Below are positions 43,867 through 52,931 of a stretch of 64,000 bases of DNA, in pieces; the first letter of the stretch is position 1, and every line of letters begins with the position of its first letter. The DNA is from Hymenobacter sp. 15J16-1T3B (lineage in GTDB: Bacteria > Bacteroidota > Bacteroidia > Cytophagales > Hymenobacteraceae): contig NZ_JAJFAV010000010.1 in the NCBI RefSeq assembly GCF_020711235.1, positions 1 through 64,000 on the forward strand, read 5' to 3'. The notes beneath the pieces are model-generated. The model saw only the letters and a list, made by a program, of their open reading frames with translations, made no database searches and was not told where the DNA came from. Made by a program: the position numbers and the translations under genes.

Positions 43867-44331
43867 CTACTTGCACGGCTCCTTGCGGCGCGTGTCGATG
43901 ACGTAGGCAATGCGCCAGCCCTGGGGCAGCTTCACCAGCTGAAACGAGTTGTAGCCGCAGTGGCTGAACTTGTTGTCGAGGTAGAACTGGTAGGGCGTCC
44001 AGACGCTGGCCAGCTGGGCGTCGATGAGCACCCGCTCGAAGCTGATGCGCTCATCCCAGACCTCTTTGTGCGGCGTACCTACGGCCTGCAGAAATTCCCG
44101 CGGGCTTTCGGTCATGACCTGCGGGCTGCCGCCGCGGGTGCTGATGGTGTGCAGCACCACCGTCGGGGCCAGGGTGCTGCGCACCACGGCGCTGTCGCCC
44201 TTGCGCAGGCCCTCGAAAAAGCGGGTGACGGTGGCCTTGACGGCTTCGGTTTCGGCCGGGGCCGGCGCGGTGGTTTGGGCCCGGGCGGCCGGGGCGGCCA
44301 GCAGTAGGCAGGGGAGGAGCAGAAGGCGCAT
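43867..44331 (-). CDS. Secreted SnoaL/NTF2-like protein
   Basis: A 154-aa protein with signal peptide (LLLLPCLLLAAPAARAQ) and an NTF2-like cone domain: EAVKATVTRFFEGLRKGDSAVV helix, then VLHTISTRGGSPQVM, ERVLIDAQLASVWTPYQFYLD, and the C-terminal strand GWRIAYVIDTRRK. NTF2-like proteins serve diverse binding or lyase roles, so no activity can be assigned. It is convergent with the LytTR gene, 12 bp apart. The start was placed at the ATG opening MRLLLLPC. Confidence 0.82.
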   Translation of the reverse strand: MRLLLLPCLLLAAPAARAQTTAPAPAETEAVKATVTRFFEGLRKGDSAVVRSTLAPTVVLHTISTRGGSPQVMTESPREFLQAVGTPHKEVWDERISFERVLIDAQLASVWTPYQFYLDNKFSHCGYNSFQLVKLPQGWRIAYVIDTRRKEPCK

Positions 44332-44634
44332 GGGGGAATAAGGAAGATGTGACGGGCAAAGAAACCGCCGCGCGGGCCAGCGTTGCACGCCCGGCCGCCC
44401 CCCCGCGCCGGCCGCGGCGGCTGCGCTACCCGCGTTGCGCTGGCCATTCCCGACCGACGCCCGCCCCCGCCGCGGCGGCTGCGGCGGCCAATTTTTAACC
44501 CGTCAGAAGTCAATTCGGTGGGAATAAGTGCAGGGCGTAGTACCTTTACCTCAGTAAGTTCCGCTACCTGCGCCCGGCCCGCTGCCGCGTTGGTGCCGGC
44601 GCCTTTCACTCATTTTCCCTTTTCTATCGACTGC
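44332..44634. other. Divergent intergenic region, GC-rich
   Basis: No gene seen in these 303 bp. A 15-bp direct repeat GCCGCGGCGGCTGCG occurs at 44411-44425 and 44469-44483 in a very GC-rich segment. TACCTTTA at 44541-44548 is a near match to the -7 box, 87 bp before the next plus-strand gene. Confidence 0.5.
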
Positions 44635-46251
44635 ATGAATACCCGCTTTATGCGCCGGGGCCACTGGGGCCGCGGCTTGGTGCTGGCGCTGCTGGCCGCG
44701 GCCGGTCCCGCCGCCGCCCAGGACGTCACCATTCCCGACGTGGAGGCCTGGTCCTTTACCGGCTTTAAGTCGGCCGACGGGCAGCTGTACTACACCATGC
44801 GCCAGGAGCGCAACGTGTACGACCTGTTTCACCTGGAGCTCTACGGCCGCGACCTGAAAAAGCTCTCGACCACCGACGTGCGCCTGGGCCGCAACGGCAA
44901 ACTGCTCACCGCCCGCGCCGTGGGCGCCAACACCGTGTTCTGCTTCTACAACGGCAAGGACGGCACGCTGCTGCAGTTCAACGCCGCCGGGCAGAAAACC
45001 CAGGACATCCACGTGCCCCTGGCCGACGTGTTCGGCAGCATCACCGCCCTGGAGCCGGCCGGCACCGCGGGCGACTTTTACCTGGTGTACCCCATCGACG
45101 CCGACAAGAAAGGCTACTCCGTGGCCCGCTACGGCGCTGATTTCAAGCCCAAGTGGCAGAAGGACTTCGCCCCGGAAAAGGGCAAGTACCAGCTGCGGCG
45201 CTTTGCCGCCGACGACGCCCACGTCTACGCCCTCGACGAGTACTCCAAGGCCGGCTGGGAAGTGGCCTGCCTCGACGGGGCCACCGGCGCCGAAAAAGCC
45301 CGCCCGGCCCTGCCCGCGGCGCCCAACGAGGTGCTGCCCACCCTGGCCCGCGTCGACAAGGCCGGCCGCTTGCTGCTGGCCGGGCCCTACGCGGACAAGT
45401 CGCCGCGCCCGGCCGTGTACACCGAGAAGCCCGACGCGCCGCCCCGCGGCGGCTTTTTCACCATGGGCCTCTCGCCCGAGGGCAAGCAGGAGTTTCTCAA
45501 CACCATGCCCTACACCGAGGAGCTGGCCCAGCAGCTGAACTCCCGTTCCAGCGTGGCCGTCTTCACGGTGCGCAACTACCCCGGCATCAAGCTGCACGAG
45601 CTGCTGGAAAAGCCCGGCGGCGGCTACCAGCTGGTGGGCGAAACCTACAAGAACTTCGGCTACAACGACGCGGACTACGAGCGGGCCGGCGGCGTGAAGT
45701 CGGCGCCGGCGCCCGCGGCCAATGGCAACAGCAACTTCGGCTCCATGGGCGGCTTCGGCATCGGCAACACCCGCAGCTACGTGCTGGATTTCGTGGTGCT
45801 CGACCTCGACGCCCAGGGCAAAATGCAGGCTGTCCGCCGCATTCCCAAGCCCTACAAGCTCTACCAGAACCACAGCGTCACCAGCCCCGACGACTGGTCG
45901 CAGCGCAGCATGTACAGCTACCGCTTCCTGGCCCCCGCGGCCGGCGCCCCGCCCCGGCTGGTGTACCTGAACTGGCACCAGAACCTGCAGTACGTCAACT
46001 CCGTGGCCCTGACCGACAAGCGCGACGACCTGTTTTCGCGCCTCTACCTCGACCAGCCGGTGGTGCCCGCCGACAAGGACCGCGGCGAGCTGACTGTGCG
46101 CGAGTTTGAGCACGAAGTAGCCGCCCCCAACCTCGACCTGGCCTACGACGACGTGCTGCCCCACGCCCCGGGCAAGCTGCTCTACTCGCACTACGACAAA
46201 GCCACCAAGACCCTGCGCCTGCAGGTGCTCGACGTGCCCGGCCTGAAGTAA
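44635..46251 (+). CDS. Large secreted protein, function unknown (1)
   Basis: A 538-aa protein with signal peptide (LVLALLAAAGPAAAQ). The mature chain is beta-rich with repeating strand-turn patterns (LYYTMRQERNVYDLFHLEL, VARYGADFKPKWQKDF, LLLAGPYADKSPRPAVYTEK) that suggest a propeller or long beta sheet. An Ala/Pro/Asn/Gly-rich segment lies about 355-380. It has no lipobox. It is followed after 27 bp by a second gene of the same kind and probably shares its transcript. I do not recognise the family. Confidence 0.82.
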   Translation: MNTRFMRRGHWGRGLVLALLAAAGPAAAQDVTIPDVEAWSFTGFKSADGQLYYTMRQERNVYDLFHLELYGRDLKKLSTTDVRLGRNGKLLTARAVGANTVFCFYNGKDGTLLQFNAAGQKTQDIHVPLADVFGSITALEPAGTAGDFYLVYPIDADKKGYSVARYGADFKPKWQKDFAPEKGKYQLRRFAADDAHVYALDEYSKAGWEVACLDGATGAEKARPALPAAPNEVLPTLARVDKAGRLLLAGPYADKSPRPAVYTEKPDAPPRGGFFTMGLSPEGKQEFLNTMPYTEELAQQLNSRSSVAVFTVRNYPGIKLHELLEKPGGGYQLVGETYKNFGYNDADYERAGGVKSAPAPAANGNSNFGSMGGFGIGNTRSYVLDFVVLDLDAQGKMQAVRRIPKPYKLYQNHSVTSPDDWSQRSMYSYRFLAPAAGAPPRLVYLNWHQNLQYVNSVALTDKRDDLFSRLYLDQPVVPADKDRGELTVREFEHEVAAPNLDLAYDDVLPHAPGKLLYSHYDKATKTLRLQVLDVPGLK

Positions 46252-46278
46252 TTCCGCGTGTTTTATCCCCTGCTTTCG

Positions 46279-47862
46279 ATGACGACTTTCTATAAGCGGC
46301 CCCTCGGCGGGCTGCTCCTCCTGGCCCTGACGGCGGGCCTGCTGCTGCCCGGCCGCGCCCAGGCCCAGCAACAACTTTCCATCAAGGGCGTGCCCGGCCT
46401 GCCGCAGCTGCTGCCCCTGGAAGGCAAGGGCTACCTGGCCCTGTACCGCAGCGAGGCGGGCGAAGACGGCCACGACCTCTACGCCGTGCGCGTGCTCGAC
46501 CCCGAGTTGAAAGTAAAGTACCAGTACGCCCTGCCGGTGCCGGTGGGCGCCCAGCCGCTGGCCACCCTGCCCGGCAAAGCCACCTATACGCTGGCCTTCC
46601 ACGGCCGCGGCGGCGCGGGCCTGGCCCTGTACTCGTTTAACCCGCAGACCGGCGCCCAGCTCAGCCGCGAGCTGGAGGCCCTGCCCGACACGCGCCGCAG
46701 CCCCGTGGGGGCGCCTCTGGTGGCCGGCACGCCCACCGACGGCGTGTGCCTGGTGCAGCAGTACCGCAACGACACCACCGGCTACGCCATCACCGTGCTC
46801 GACGCCGCCCTCAAGCCGGAATGGTCGCAGATGTACTTTCCCAAGGACCTGCGCCACCACACCCCGCTGAAAGTGGCCGTGAGCAAGGACGTCATCACCC
46901 TGGTGCTGTCGGATTCCTACGTGGTGAAGCCCAACACCCGCGAGCAGCGCGCCGTCACGGAGTTTGCCGTGCTCGGCATCGACCGCGCCAGCGGCCGCGT
47001 GCTTTACCGCACGCCCACCCGCCGCGACGGCCTCACCATGCTGCCCGAGCAGCTGATGCCCCTCGCCGACGGCCGCGTGGCCACCACCGGCCTGTACTTC
47101 AACAGCCGCACCACCCGCGTCGACAGCGCCCAGGGCGTGTTCTTGACCACCTATAAGCCCGACGGCACGGCCGCCGCGCCGGTACTGACCTCCTGGGCCG
47201 ACCTGGGCAAAAGCCTGAACGACCCCTCGCTGGGCCCGCGCATCCAGTCGCGCCGCGGCTACTTGCCCCTGCACGAGCTCATCACCACCACCGGCACCGA
47301 CCTCAAGCTCATCGGCGAGTACAACACCTCGGTGCAGCCCGGCGGCGCCCTGCAGCCCGGCCCCTTCGTGGTGCTCAGCTTCGACGCCGCGGGCAAGCCC
47401 AGCGGGGCCTACCCGGTGGCGCGCACCTTCAAGGCCGGCTCCTCGGCCGACGAGCTGCGCTACAGCCACTACCGCAACGTGGTGGGCAAGCAGGCCGAGC
47501 CCTACCTGCTCTACACCGGTGTGGAAGGCCAGCAGGAGTACGCCTACGCCACGGTGCTGGCCAACGTGCCCACGCGCACGGCCGCCCGCGCCGCTTCCTC
47601 GCTGGAGAAGCTGCCCGACCCGCCCGCGCCGCCCCAGCCCACCAACGAGCTGCAGCAGGGCATCGACCTGTTTCGCAAAAACCTGAACACCACCGCTGAG
47701 GCCGTCAACAAGTTCGTGTACGGCGAGGCGCCGCCCCAGGCCCAGTACTTCCGCCCCGACCCCATGACCGGTTTTGTGGCCGCCACGCCCGGCAAAGTGC
47801 TGCTTTACCGCTACGAGCCCGGCCGCAAGCTGCTGCGCCTGCAAACGGTGGCGCTGCAATAA
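46279..47862 (+). CDS. Large secreted protein, function unknown (2)
   Basis: A 527-aa protein with signal peptide (LLLLALTAGLLLPGRAQAQ) and a beta-rich chain resembling the preceding gene product in length, architecture and end (CDS ends with KLLRLQTVALQ; the neighbour ends with TLRLQVLDVPGLK). Segments such as ITVLDAALKPEWSQMYFPKD parallel the first protein's FKPKWQKDFAPEK. The two are likely distant paralogues. Ala/Pro-rich stretch near 440-460. ATG 46279 gives a better signal peptide than GTG 46258. Confidence 0.82.
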   Translation: MTTFYKRPLGGLLLLALTAGLLLPGRAQAQQQLSIKGVPGLPQLLPLEGKGYLALYRSEAGEDGHDLYAVRVLDPELKVKYQYALPVPVGAQPLATLPGKATYTLAFHGRGGAGLALYSFNPQTGAQLSRELEALPDTRRSPVGAPLVAGTPTDGVCLVQQYRNDTTGYAITVLDAALKPEWSQMYFPKDLRHHTPLKVAVSKDVITLVLSDSYVVKPNTREQRAVTEFAVLGIDRASGRVLYRTPTRRDGLTMLPEQLMPLADGRVATTGLYFNSRTTRVDSAQGVFLTTYKPDGTAAAPVLTSWADLGKSLNDPSLGPRIQSRRGYLPLHELITTTGTDLKLIGEYNTSVQPGGALQPGPFVVLSFDAAGKPSGAYPVARTFKAGSSADELRYSHYRNVVGKQAEPYLLYTGVEGQQEYAYATVLANVPTRTAARAASSLEKLPDPPAPPQPTNELQQGIDLFRKNLNTTAEAVNKFVYGEAPPQAQYFRPDPMTGFVAATPGKVLLYRYEPGRKLLRLQTVALQ

Positions 47863-47887
47863 GCCCGGTCCCCGACGACCACCCGGC

Positions 47888-47926
47888 AGGCCCCGGCGCC
47901 GACACCCGTTGTCGGCGCCGGGGCCT
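47888..47926. terminator. Terminator with perfect 17-bp stem
   Basis: Arms 47888-47904 and 47910-47926 are exact reverse complements (GGCCCCGGCGCCGAC core) with a 5-nt loop and a short T run. It follows the second secreted-protein gene, and could also act for the convergent haloperoxidase gene. Confidence 0.85.
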
Positions 47927-48067
47927 TTGTCGTGGCCGAAACTGTACTTTTCACTCGGCCAAGCCCGGCCGCCCCATGCACGATCTGCTGATCCGCCTCG
48001 AAACTGCCGCCCACCACGCCGCCGGCCTCGTAACCAGGTCAGCCCCCGGATCTGTTGCGGCAAGCCC

Positions 48068-49414
48068 TTACTTCCAAGTCAACCGGGTATTGATGTTTTG
48101 GGCCACTTGCTTGCCCTGCGCCTGGCCCACTTCGCAGGAGCGGCGGTAGTGAATGCCGCCGTAGAGGCGCGAGAGGCCCGCCTCGGTAGCCGCCTGCTCA
48201 AAGGAGGTATACGAGCGGGTGCCCAGCCCAAACTGCGCGTAGTTCTGATCGGTAAAAGCGTAGTTGGGCCCGAATACGTCGGTCAGCATTTGGGCCGCGG
48301 CAGCCGATAGCGCCGCGTGGTTGGAACTGTATTCGGGGAAGGCGGGCGTCGTGATAAGCGGCAGCCAGTCGGGCTGGCCCATCGAAGCCCGGATGTAGGT
48401 CACGGGCCGCAGCACGTTGTAGAGGTACTTGGTTTTCATCGTGCTGATGAGGGCGTCGGTCATGGCGATGCTCATCTTGGCGTTGGCCACCAAGGCTTTG
48501 TCGAGGGCTGCGTTGTCGCGCACCAGCACCTGGGCCAGAATGGATGCCCAGTGGCCCAGCGGCGTGAAGTTGCGGCCGTTGGCCGCGTCGTTCCAAAACA
48601 GGGCAATGGCCGTTTGCTCGGGCGTACGGTTCTGGGCGATGGTTTTTACTTCCTCGACCATGGCGTAGAACGGGGAACCGGGCGTGGTGCTGTAGGGCGT
48701 GGGCTGGCCGGGGTCTGCGCCGTCGCCGCTGCCCGCCACCAGTGGGCGGTTGAAGCGCCAGTTAGCCAGCGCCGCGGGCGCAAACGCCGGCGGCGTGGAC
48801 ACCCAGAGCCCCGGCCCGGTCGGCGGGGTATAGGACGTGGTGTTATCGAAGCCATCGGTGGCGGCCCAGGCCAATACGGCTGCCGCCACTTGCTTGCCAA
48901 AGTCGGTGGAGCGCTGGCTTACTTCGGCCCCGAGAGAACCCCGCAGCGCCGTTTCGGTGGCCGCTTCCAGCGAGTCGATGGCGGCCAGGGCGGCGGGCGC
49001 AGCATTAGCAAACAGGCGGCGGTTGACGGCCGCCAGCGCGGCATTACTGCTCAGGGCCCAGTTGTACACCAGGTTGGGGTCGGGCGTGGGGAGGGCGCCA
49101 AGGCCGTTGAGCTGCCCGCCCAAGGAGCGGTAGCCGGCCATGCCTGGCACGGCGGCCTCGTAGGCGGCTACGCTGGCGTAGGCAAAGGGCCGCCCGAGCA
49201 TGTTGGCTGGTATCTGCGGCGTGGTTCGGGCCAGCCGGGTTTCCATGTTCAGCCAGCTCACGGCCACGTCGGCGCGGTAAGAACTGGTGGCCGGAGAGGG
49301 GGAAGGCTGCGGGTTGTTGTTGTCGTCGGAGCAGGAGGTGCTCAGCAGCGTGAGCAGCAGCTTCGCCACGACGACCAGACTGCCAAAACGCCAGCGGGTA
49401 GGAAGAATTTTCAT
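48068..49414 (-). CDS. Vanadium-dependent haloperoxidase-like lipoprotein (PAP2 superfamily)
   Basis: A 448-aa lipoprotein (lipobox LLSTSC, Cys28) with the vanadate/phosphate pocket of the PAP2/haloperoxidase superfamily: MKTKYLYNVLRPVTYIR (Lys329 and Arg336), the Ser-Ser-Asn-His-Ala loop (YSSNHAAL, His366, where the family often has SGH), and GIHYRRSCEVG (His422). The SNH loop is common in the Bacteroidota branch that is labelled haloperoxidase; whether halide is oxidised, or phosphate ester cleaved, is not decided by sequence. Located at the cell surface by its lipid anchor. Confidence 0.9.
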   Translation of the reverse strand: MKILPTRWRFGSLVVVAKLLLTLLSTSCSDDNNNPQPSPSPATSSYRADVAVSWLNMETRLARTTPQIPANMLGRPFAYASVAAYEAAVPGMAGYRSLGGQLNGLGALPTPDPNLVYNWALSSNAALAAVNRRLFANAAPAALAAIDSLEAATETALRGSLGAEVSQRSTDFGKQVAAAVLAWAATDGFDNTTSYTPPTGPGLWVSTPPAFAPAALANWRFNRPLVAGSGDGADPGQPTPYSTTPGSPFYAMVEEVKTIAQNRTPEQTAIALFWNDAANGRNFTPLGHWASILAQVLVRDNAALDKALVANAKMSIAMTDALISTMKTKYLYNVLRPVTYIRASMGQPDWLPLITTPAFPEYSSNHAALSAAAAQMLTDVFGPNYAFTDQNYAQFGLGTRSYTSFEQAATEAGLSRLYGGIHYRRSCEVGQAQGKQVAQNINTRLTWK

Positions 49415-49682
49415 GGGACGAGGGGCTAGGTGAACGAATAAGTTCCGGGCGACGGCCGGAGGCCCGCACCCACCGAAAAATATTCTGTGTCACTGCCGGC
49501 CGCCGGCTTATTCTACTAACTACCGGCGCTCATCGACAGACAACCGCCCGCCGGGCACCAACAACGCTCCCGGTCCGGCGGCAACTATCCGCCCCGCCGC
49601 GCTGTTACCAAGGACCCGCGACCCGGGCCAGCGCCGGGCGTTTTGTTACCTTCGTTTCCCACGGCTCATTTGCTTTCGTCTC

Positions 49683-49862
49683 ATGCGTACCAAAGGCTTA
49701 TTTGACTTCGGCCCGGTGTTCGGCTACTTCTTCCGCAAGAACGACCCGAACCGCCACACCAATTTCAACCTGCGCACCATGCACACGATCAATAAGATAT
49801 CGATGCTGATGTTCCTGGCCGGGTTGATTTACATGCTCTTCAAGTTCGTCATCCTGCGTTAA
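49683..49862 (+). CDS. Small membrane protein (DUF6728-like)
   Basis: A 59-aa protein: MRTKGLFDFGPVFGYFFRKN, then DPNRHTNFNLRTMHTINKIS and a single transmembrane helix (about 39-57, MLMFLAGLIYMLFKFVIL). The pattern VFGYFFRKNDPNR with NFNLR.MH fits the small DUF6728 family of Bacteroidota as I recall it. TACCTTCG at 49647-49654, one base off the -7 consensus, lies 28 bp upstream. Too short for many gene finders. Confidence 0.8.
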   Translation: MRTKGLFDFGPVFGYFFRKNDPNRHTNFNLRTMHTINKISMLMFLAGLIYMLFKFVILR

Positions 49863-49966
49863 GTTGCCCGCTCGCTGTGCCGAGGCGGCTGCGCACCCGG
49901 GCCCAGCGCCCGGATGCTTAGCCGCGTTCGGCACGGCCGCCGGCGCATCTAACCGCGCCCGCCGCT

Positions 49967-50329
49967 ATGAACATCGAAGAATTCCGCGACTACTGCCTCG
50001 CCAAGCCCGGCACCGCCGAGGAAACGCCCTTCGGCCCCGACACGCTAGTGTTTAAAGTCGGCGGCAAAATCTATGCCCTCACCAGCATCGAGAACTTCGG
50101 CAGCGTAAACCTGAAGTGCGACCCGGAGCGCGCCACCCAGCTGCGCGAGGAGCACGACTTCGTCGTGCCCGGCTACCACATGAACAAAAAGCACTGGAAC
50201 ACGGTGCTCATCGGCACCGGCGTCAGCGGGCGGCAGCTGCGCGAGTTCATCGACCATTCCTACGACCTGGTGCGCGCCTCCTTGCCCCGGGCCGTGCGCG
50301 AGGAGCTGGCCGCGGCCGAGCAGGCGTAA
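49967..50329 (+). CDS. MmcQ/YjbR family DNA-binding-like protein
   Basis: A 120-aa protein with the MmcQ/YjbR layout: N-terminal EFRDYCLAKPGTAEETPFGPD, VFKVGGKIYALTSI, NLKCDPERATQLREEHD, VVPGYHMNKKHWNTVLI and C-terminal SYDLVRASLPRAVREEL. This small alpha/beta fold (CyaY-like) has no agreed function, though some members bind DNA. It begins with ATG and is followed after 19 bp by the Rrf2 gene. Confidence 0.9.
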   Translation: MNIEEFRDYCLAKPGTAEETPFGPDTLVFKVGGKIYALTSIENFGSVNLKCDPERATQLREEHDFVVPGYHMNKKHWNTVLIGTGVSGRQLREFIDHSYDLVRASLPRAVREELAAAEQA

Positions 50330-50348
50330 CCCTTTTTCTCAGCATCCC

Positions 50349-50798
50349 ATGCAGATCAGCAGCCGCTTCTCCGTTGCCGTCCACGTGCTGGCGCTGCTGG
50401 CGTTGCACCGGCCCGCGCAGGACGGTCTGCTGACCTCGGAGCGCATGGCCGGCAGCGTCAATACCAACCCGGTGGTCATCCGGCGCATCCTGGGGCAGCT
50501 CAAAAAAGCCGGCCTCGTGGAAGTGCGGCCGGCTTCGGGCGGCACCTTTCTTACCCGAGAGCCGGCCGCCATCAGCCTGCTCGACGTGTACCACGCCACC
50601 GAAGTGGTGGAAGCCGGCCGGCTGTTCAGCGTGCACGAGCAGCCCAACCCGGCCTGCCCGGTGGGCCGCAACATTCAAGCGGCCTTGAACGACACGCTGC
50701 GCCAGGCCCAGGCCGCGCTGGAGCGGCAGCTGGCCGCCGTCAGCCTGCAGCAGGTGGCGCTGGACATTGCCGCCAAGGAGGCTGTGGGAGTGGACTGA
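50349..50798 (+). CDS. Rrf2-family transcriptional regulator
   Basis: A 149-aa winged-helix regulator: HTH FSVAVHVLALLALHR and SERMAGSVNTNPVVIRRILGQL, wing LVEVRPASGGTFLTREP, then a dimer helix. Only one cysteine is visible (NPACPVG), in place of the three that bind an Fe-S cluster in IscR or NsrR, so it probably senses differently, like the YwnA/CymR group. A strong inverted repeat stands just downstream, before the NAD(P)-binding gene. Confidence 0.92.
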   Translation: MQISSRFSVAVHVLALLALHRPAQDGLLTSERMAGSVNTNPVVIRRILGQLKKAGLVEVRPASGGTFLTREPAAISLLDVYHATEVVEAGRLFSVHEQPNPACPVGRNIQAALNDTLRQAQAALERQLAAVSLQQVALDIAAKEAVGVD

Positions 50799-50813
50799 AA
50801 TTTTTTTATCACC

Positions 50814-50837
50814 TATTGTAACAATAGTGGTTACAAT
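50814..50837. promoter_or_regulatory. Inverted-repeat operator candidate for the Rrf2 regulator
   Basis: ATTGTAAC (50815-50822) and GTTACAAT (50830-50837) form perfect 8-bp arms separated by 7 bp; a nested palindrome TATTGT-A-ACAATA (50814-50826) overlaps the left arm. The sequence is AT-rich in GC-rich surroundings and lies between the regulator and its likely target gene, with TTCCTTTG at 50844-50851 as possible -7 box. Binding is inferred. Confidence 0.65.
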
Positions 50838-50876
50838 GGGTTGTTCCTTTGCAACACCAACTCAACTTATGAACCC

Positions 50877-51527
50877 ATGAACATTGCCCTTATCGGAGCC
50901 ACCGGCTTTGTCGGCTCGCGCCTGCTGCGCGAAGCCCTGCAGCGCGGCCACCAGGTAACCGCCATCGTGCGCGACCCGAGCAAATTGGCCGAGCGCCCCA
51001 CCAACCTGACCGTGGTGCAAGGCGACGTGAGTCAACCGGAGCAGCTAGCCGAGCAGCTGCGCGGCCACGACTTGGTGCTCAACGCCTTCAACGCCGGCTG
51101 GACCAACCCCAACCTCTACGAGGATTCGCTGGCCGGCAACCGCGCCATCGAAAAGGCCACCGAGCAGGCCGGCGTGGCTCGCCTCGTGGTTATTGGCGGG
51201 GCCGGCAGCCTCTACATCGGCGAGCAGCAGCTCGTGGACGGCCCGCAGTTTCCGGCCGAGTACAAGCCCGGCGCCACTGCTGCCCGCGACTACCTCACCG
51301 AGCTGCGCAAGAATGACAAGCTCGATTGGACCTTCGTGAGCCCCGCCATCGAAATGCACCAGGGCATCACCACCGGCCGCACCGGGCAGTACCGCCTCGG
51401 CACCGAAAACCCGGTGTTCAACGCCGAAGGCCGCAGCATCCACTCCGGCGAAGACCTGGCCGTGGCCGTGCTCGACGAAGTGGAAAAGCACCAGTTCAGC
51501 CGGCAGCGCTTTACGGCGGCCTACTAA
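50877..51527 (+). CDS. NAD(P)-binding oxidoreductase (NmrA/YwnB-like)
   Basis: A 216-aa atypical SDR: glycine motif [36 protein letters not shown] and [20 protein letters not shown]. This is the group paired with Rrf2 or HxlR regulators in many bacteria and thought to respond to quinones or electrophiles. The start was set at the ATG 4 codons upstream of the glycine motif. The operator-like repeat 40 bp upstream supports regulation by the Rrf2 protein. Confidence 0.92.
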   Translation: MNIALIGATGFVGSRLLREALQRGHQVTAIVRDPSKLAERPTNLTVVQGDVSQPEQLAEQLRGHDLVLNAFNAGWTNPNLYEDSLAGNRAIEKATEQAGVARLVVIGGAGSLYIGEQQLVDGPQFPAEYKPGATAARDYLTELRKNDKLDWTFVSPAIEMHQGITTGRTGQYRLGTENPVFNAEGRSIHSGEDLAVAVLDEVEKHQFSRQRFTAAY

Positions 51528-51540
51528 GCAGCGGCGCGCC

Positions 51541-51598
51541 CAACGCCCGCGCCTTGGAGCCTGGACAGCAGCGTCCGGACCTCAGGGCGCGGGCGTTG
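51541..51598. terminator. Terminator after the NAD(P)-binding gene
   Basis: Perfect 13-bp arms (51541-51553 and 51586-51598; CAACGCCCGCGCC/GGCGCGGGCGTTG) with a long loop. It lies between convergent genes and can serve both. Confidence 0.7.
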
Positions 51599-51615
51599 TA
51601 ATTAGGTTGCGGCTC

Positions 51616-52536
51616 TTAGTCCAGCACGTAGTTGCGGGGCACGGGCGGGGCCGGCAGCGCGGGCTGGCCGAGCATTTCGCGCAGGCTGTTCTCGATGGTT
51701 CGGCTCAGGGCGTTGAGTGCCAGGTCGTTGTCAGCAGTACCGAAAGGCTCCTCAATCTCGTTGACAATGGCATCCAGCGCCATAAACGTGTAGCCGATAA
51801 ACACCACCACCAACGGCGTGGCCCAGCCAATGCTGTCGACCAGCCCAAAAGGCAGCAGGAAGCAATAGATATAGACGGTGCGGTGCAGCAGTACGCTGTA
51901 GGTGTAGGGGATGGGCGTGCCGGCAATCCGCTCGCAGCCGCCCAGAATATCGGAAAGCTGGTTGAGGTTGCGGTCGAAAGCCAGCAGTACAGTGGTATCG
52001 AGCCGGCCTTCGGCGCGGGCCTGCTGCAGCCAGCGGCCTAGCTCGCGCAGCAGCAGCACGGGCTTGAACTGCGCCCGGCCAACCTCGGCGGCTAGCTCCG
52101 CCGGGAGCAGGCGCTGCAGGTCGGGGGCCGCATCGGAATGGCGGAGCTGGTGGCGCAGGGCGTGGGCAAAGGCGATGAGCAAGGACACGAAATGCGCAAC
52201 GGCCGGGGAGTCGGCTGGATGCCCACTCATGGTCAGGGCCTGCCGGGTGAGGGAGCGGGTGTCGTTGAGCAGGGCGCCCCAGAGGCGGCGGCCTTCCCAG
52301 TACCGCTCGTAACTGACGTTGTTGTAAAAACCCAGGAATACGGCCAGCGCCACGCCAAACAGCGAGAACGGGGCTGAGGTAAGCGGAATCTTGTGCTGCA
52401 ATACCGTGCCCCGCAGATACACCACTGCCACCGACGCCAGCAGCAGAATCAGCAGGCGCGTGAGGACCTGCGGCAGCACCGAGCCGTGCCAGACAAAAAG
52501 GGTGCGCAGCCAGTTGTTTTTGGGGCGAATGATCAT
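51616..52536 (-). CDS. Bestrophin-family chloride channel-like membrane protein
   Basis: A 306-aa protein of the bestrophin/UPF0187 (RFP-TM) family: transmembrane segments about 22-45, 55-75, 200-225 and 235-255, and the conserved loop FLGFYNNVSYERYWEGRRLWG plus GWATPLVVVFIGYTFMALDAI and EIEEPFG. Bacterial members form pentameric ion channels, often for cations. The start was placed at ATG 52536 (MIIRPKNNW). The ion conducted is unknown. Confidence 0.92.
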   Translation of the reverse strand: MIIRPKNNWLRTLFVWHGSVLPQVLTRLLILLLASVAVVYLRGTVLQHKIPLTSAPFSLFGVALAVFLGFYNNVSYERYWEGRRLWGALLNDTRSLTRQALTMSGHPADSPAVAHFVSLLIAFAHALRHQLRHSDAAPDLQRLLPAELAAEVGRAQFKPVLLLRELGRWLQQARAEGRLDTTVLLAFDRNLNQLSDILGGCERIAGTPIPYTYSVLLHRTVYIYCFLLPFGLVDSIGWATPLVVVFIGYTFMALDAIVNEIEEPFGTADNDLALNALSRTIENSLREMLGQPALPAPPVPRNYVLD

Positions 52537-52931
52537 AGGGCGCCTTACGCAAAGAATCCGGCCTGGGTGGGCGCCGGCTCGTTGGTGGGCCAAGTTAGGA
52601 CCCAAGAACGGTAGCCAAAACGTCGTTGGTGGGTAGGAACTCGTTGGGCGCTGTGCGCAGCGACTCCCGGGGGAGCCAAGCGAAAACAATAGTACCCTTG
52701 CCGTCAGCACGCGAAAGGCCTCGATTCGCGCTTGGGGCGCGACGTGCCCGCAATGCCCCGGGCAGAATGCAACGAAGCGGTAGAATTAGACCCGCATGAC
52801 GCCATTTTGGCCGCCTGGACAGCCTGAACCGGCGGCGGGATACCGCCCGCCGACTGTCAGGAAAAATAAAAGCGGCGCCGACCGTAGTCGGCGCCGCTTC
52901 TAAGCAAGGGGCGGCGGTTAGCGGCGGGAAG
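52537..52931. other. Intergenic region with leuS terminator
   Basis: The only clear element is a terminator for leuS (minus strand): perfect 13-bp arms 52870-52882 and 52887-52899 around a 4-nt loop, followed by a T-rich tail. A short coding-like plus-strand reading (52700-52830, ending ELDPHDAILAAWTA) may be a gene remnant, but it has no clear start. Confidence 0.6.

Noticed and set aside
44551-48063. Very long minus-strand open frame (over 1100 codons) antisense to the two secreted proteins
   Set aside because: It is Gly/Ala/Val/His-rich with no motif and arises from the high GC content. The plus strand has signal peptides and normal composition.
47976-48150. Plus-strand start MHDLLIRLETAAHHAAGLVT after the terminator
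   Set aside because: It could be an N-terminal gene remnant, but it runs into the 3' end of the haloperoxidase gene after about 30 residues and cannot be verified.
52700-52830. Coding-like plus-strand fragment ending in AECNEAVELDPHDAILAAWT
   Set aside because: Too short, no clear start codon with a promoter; kept as a remark only under the intergenic entry.
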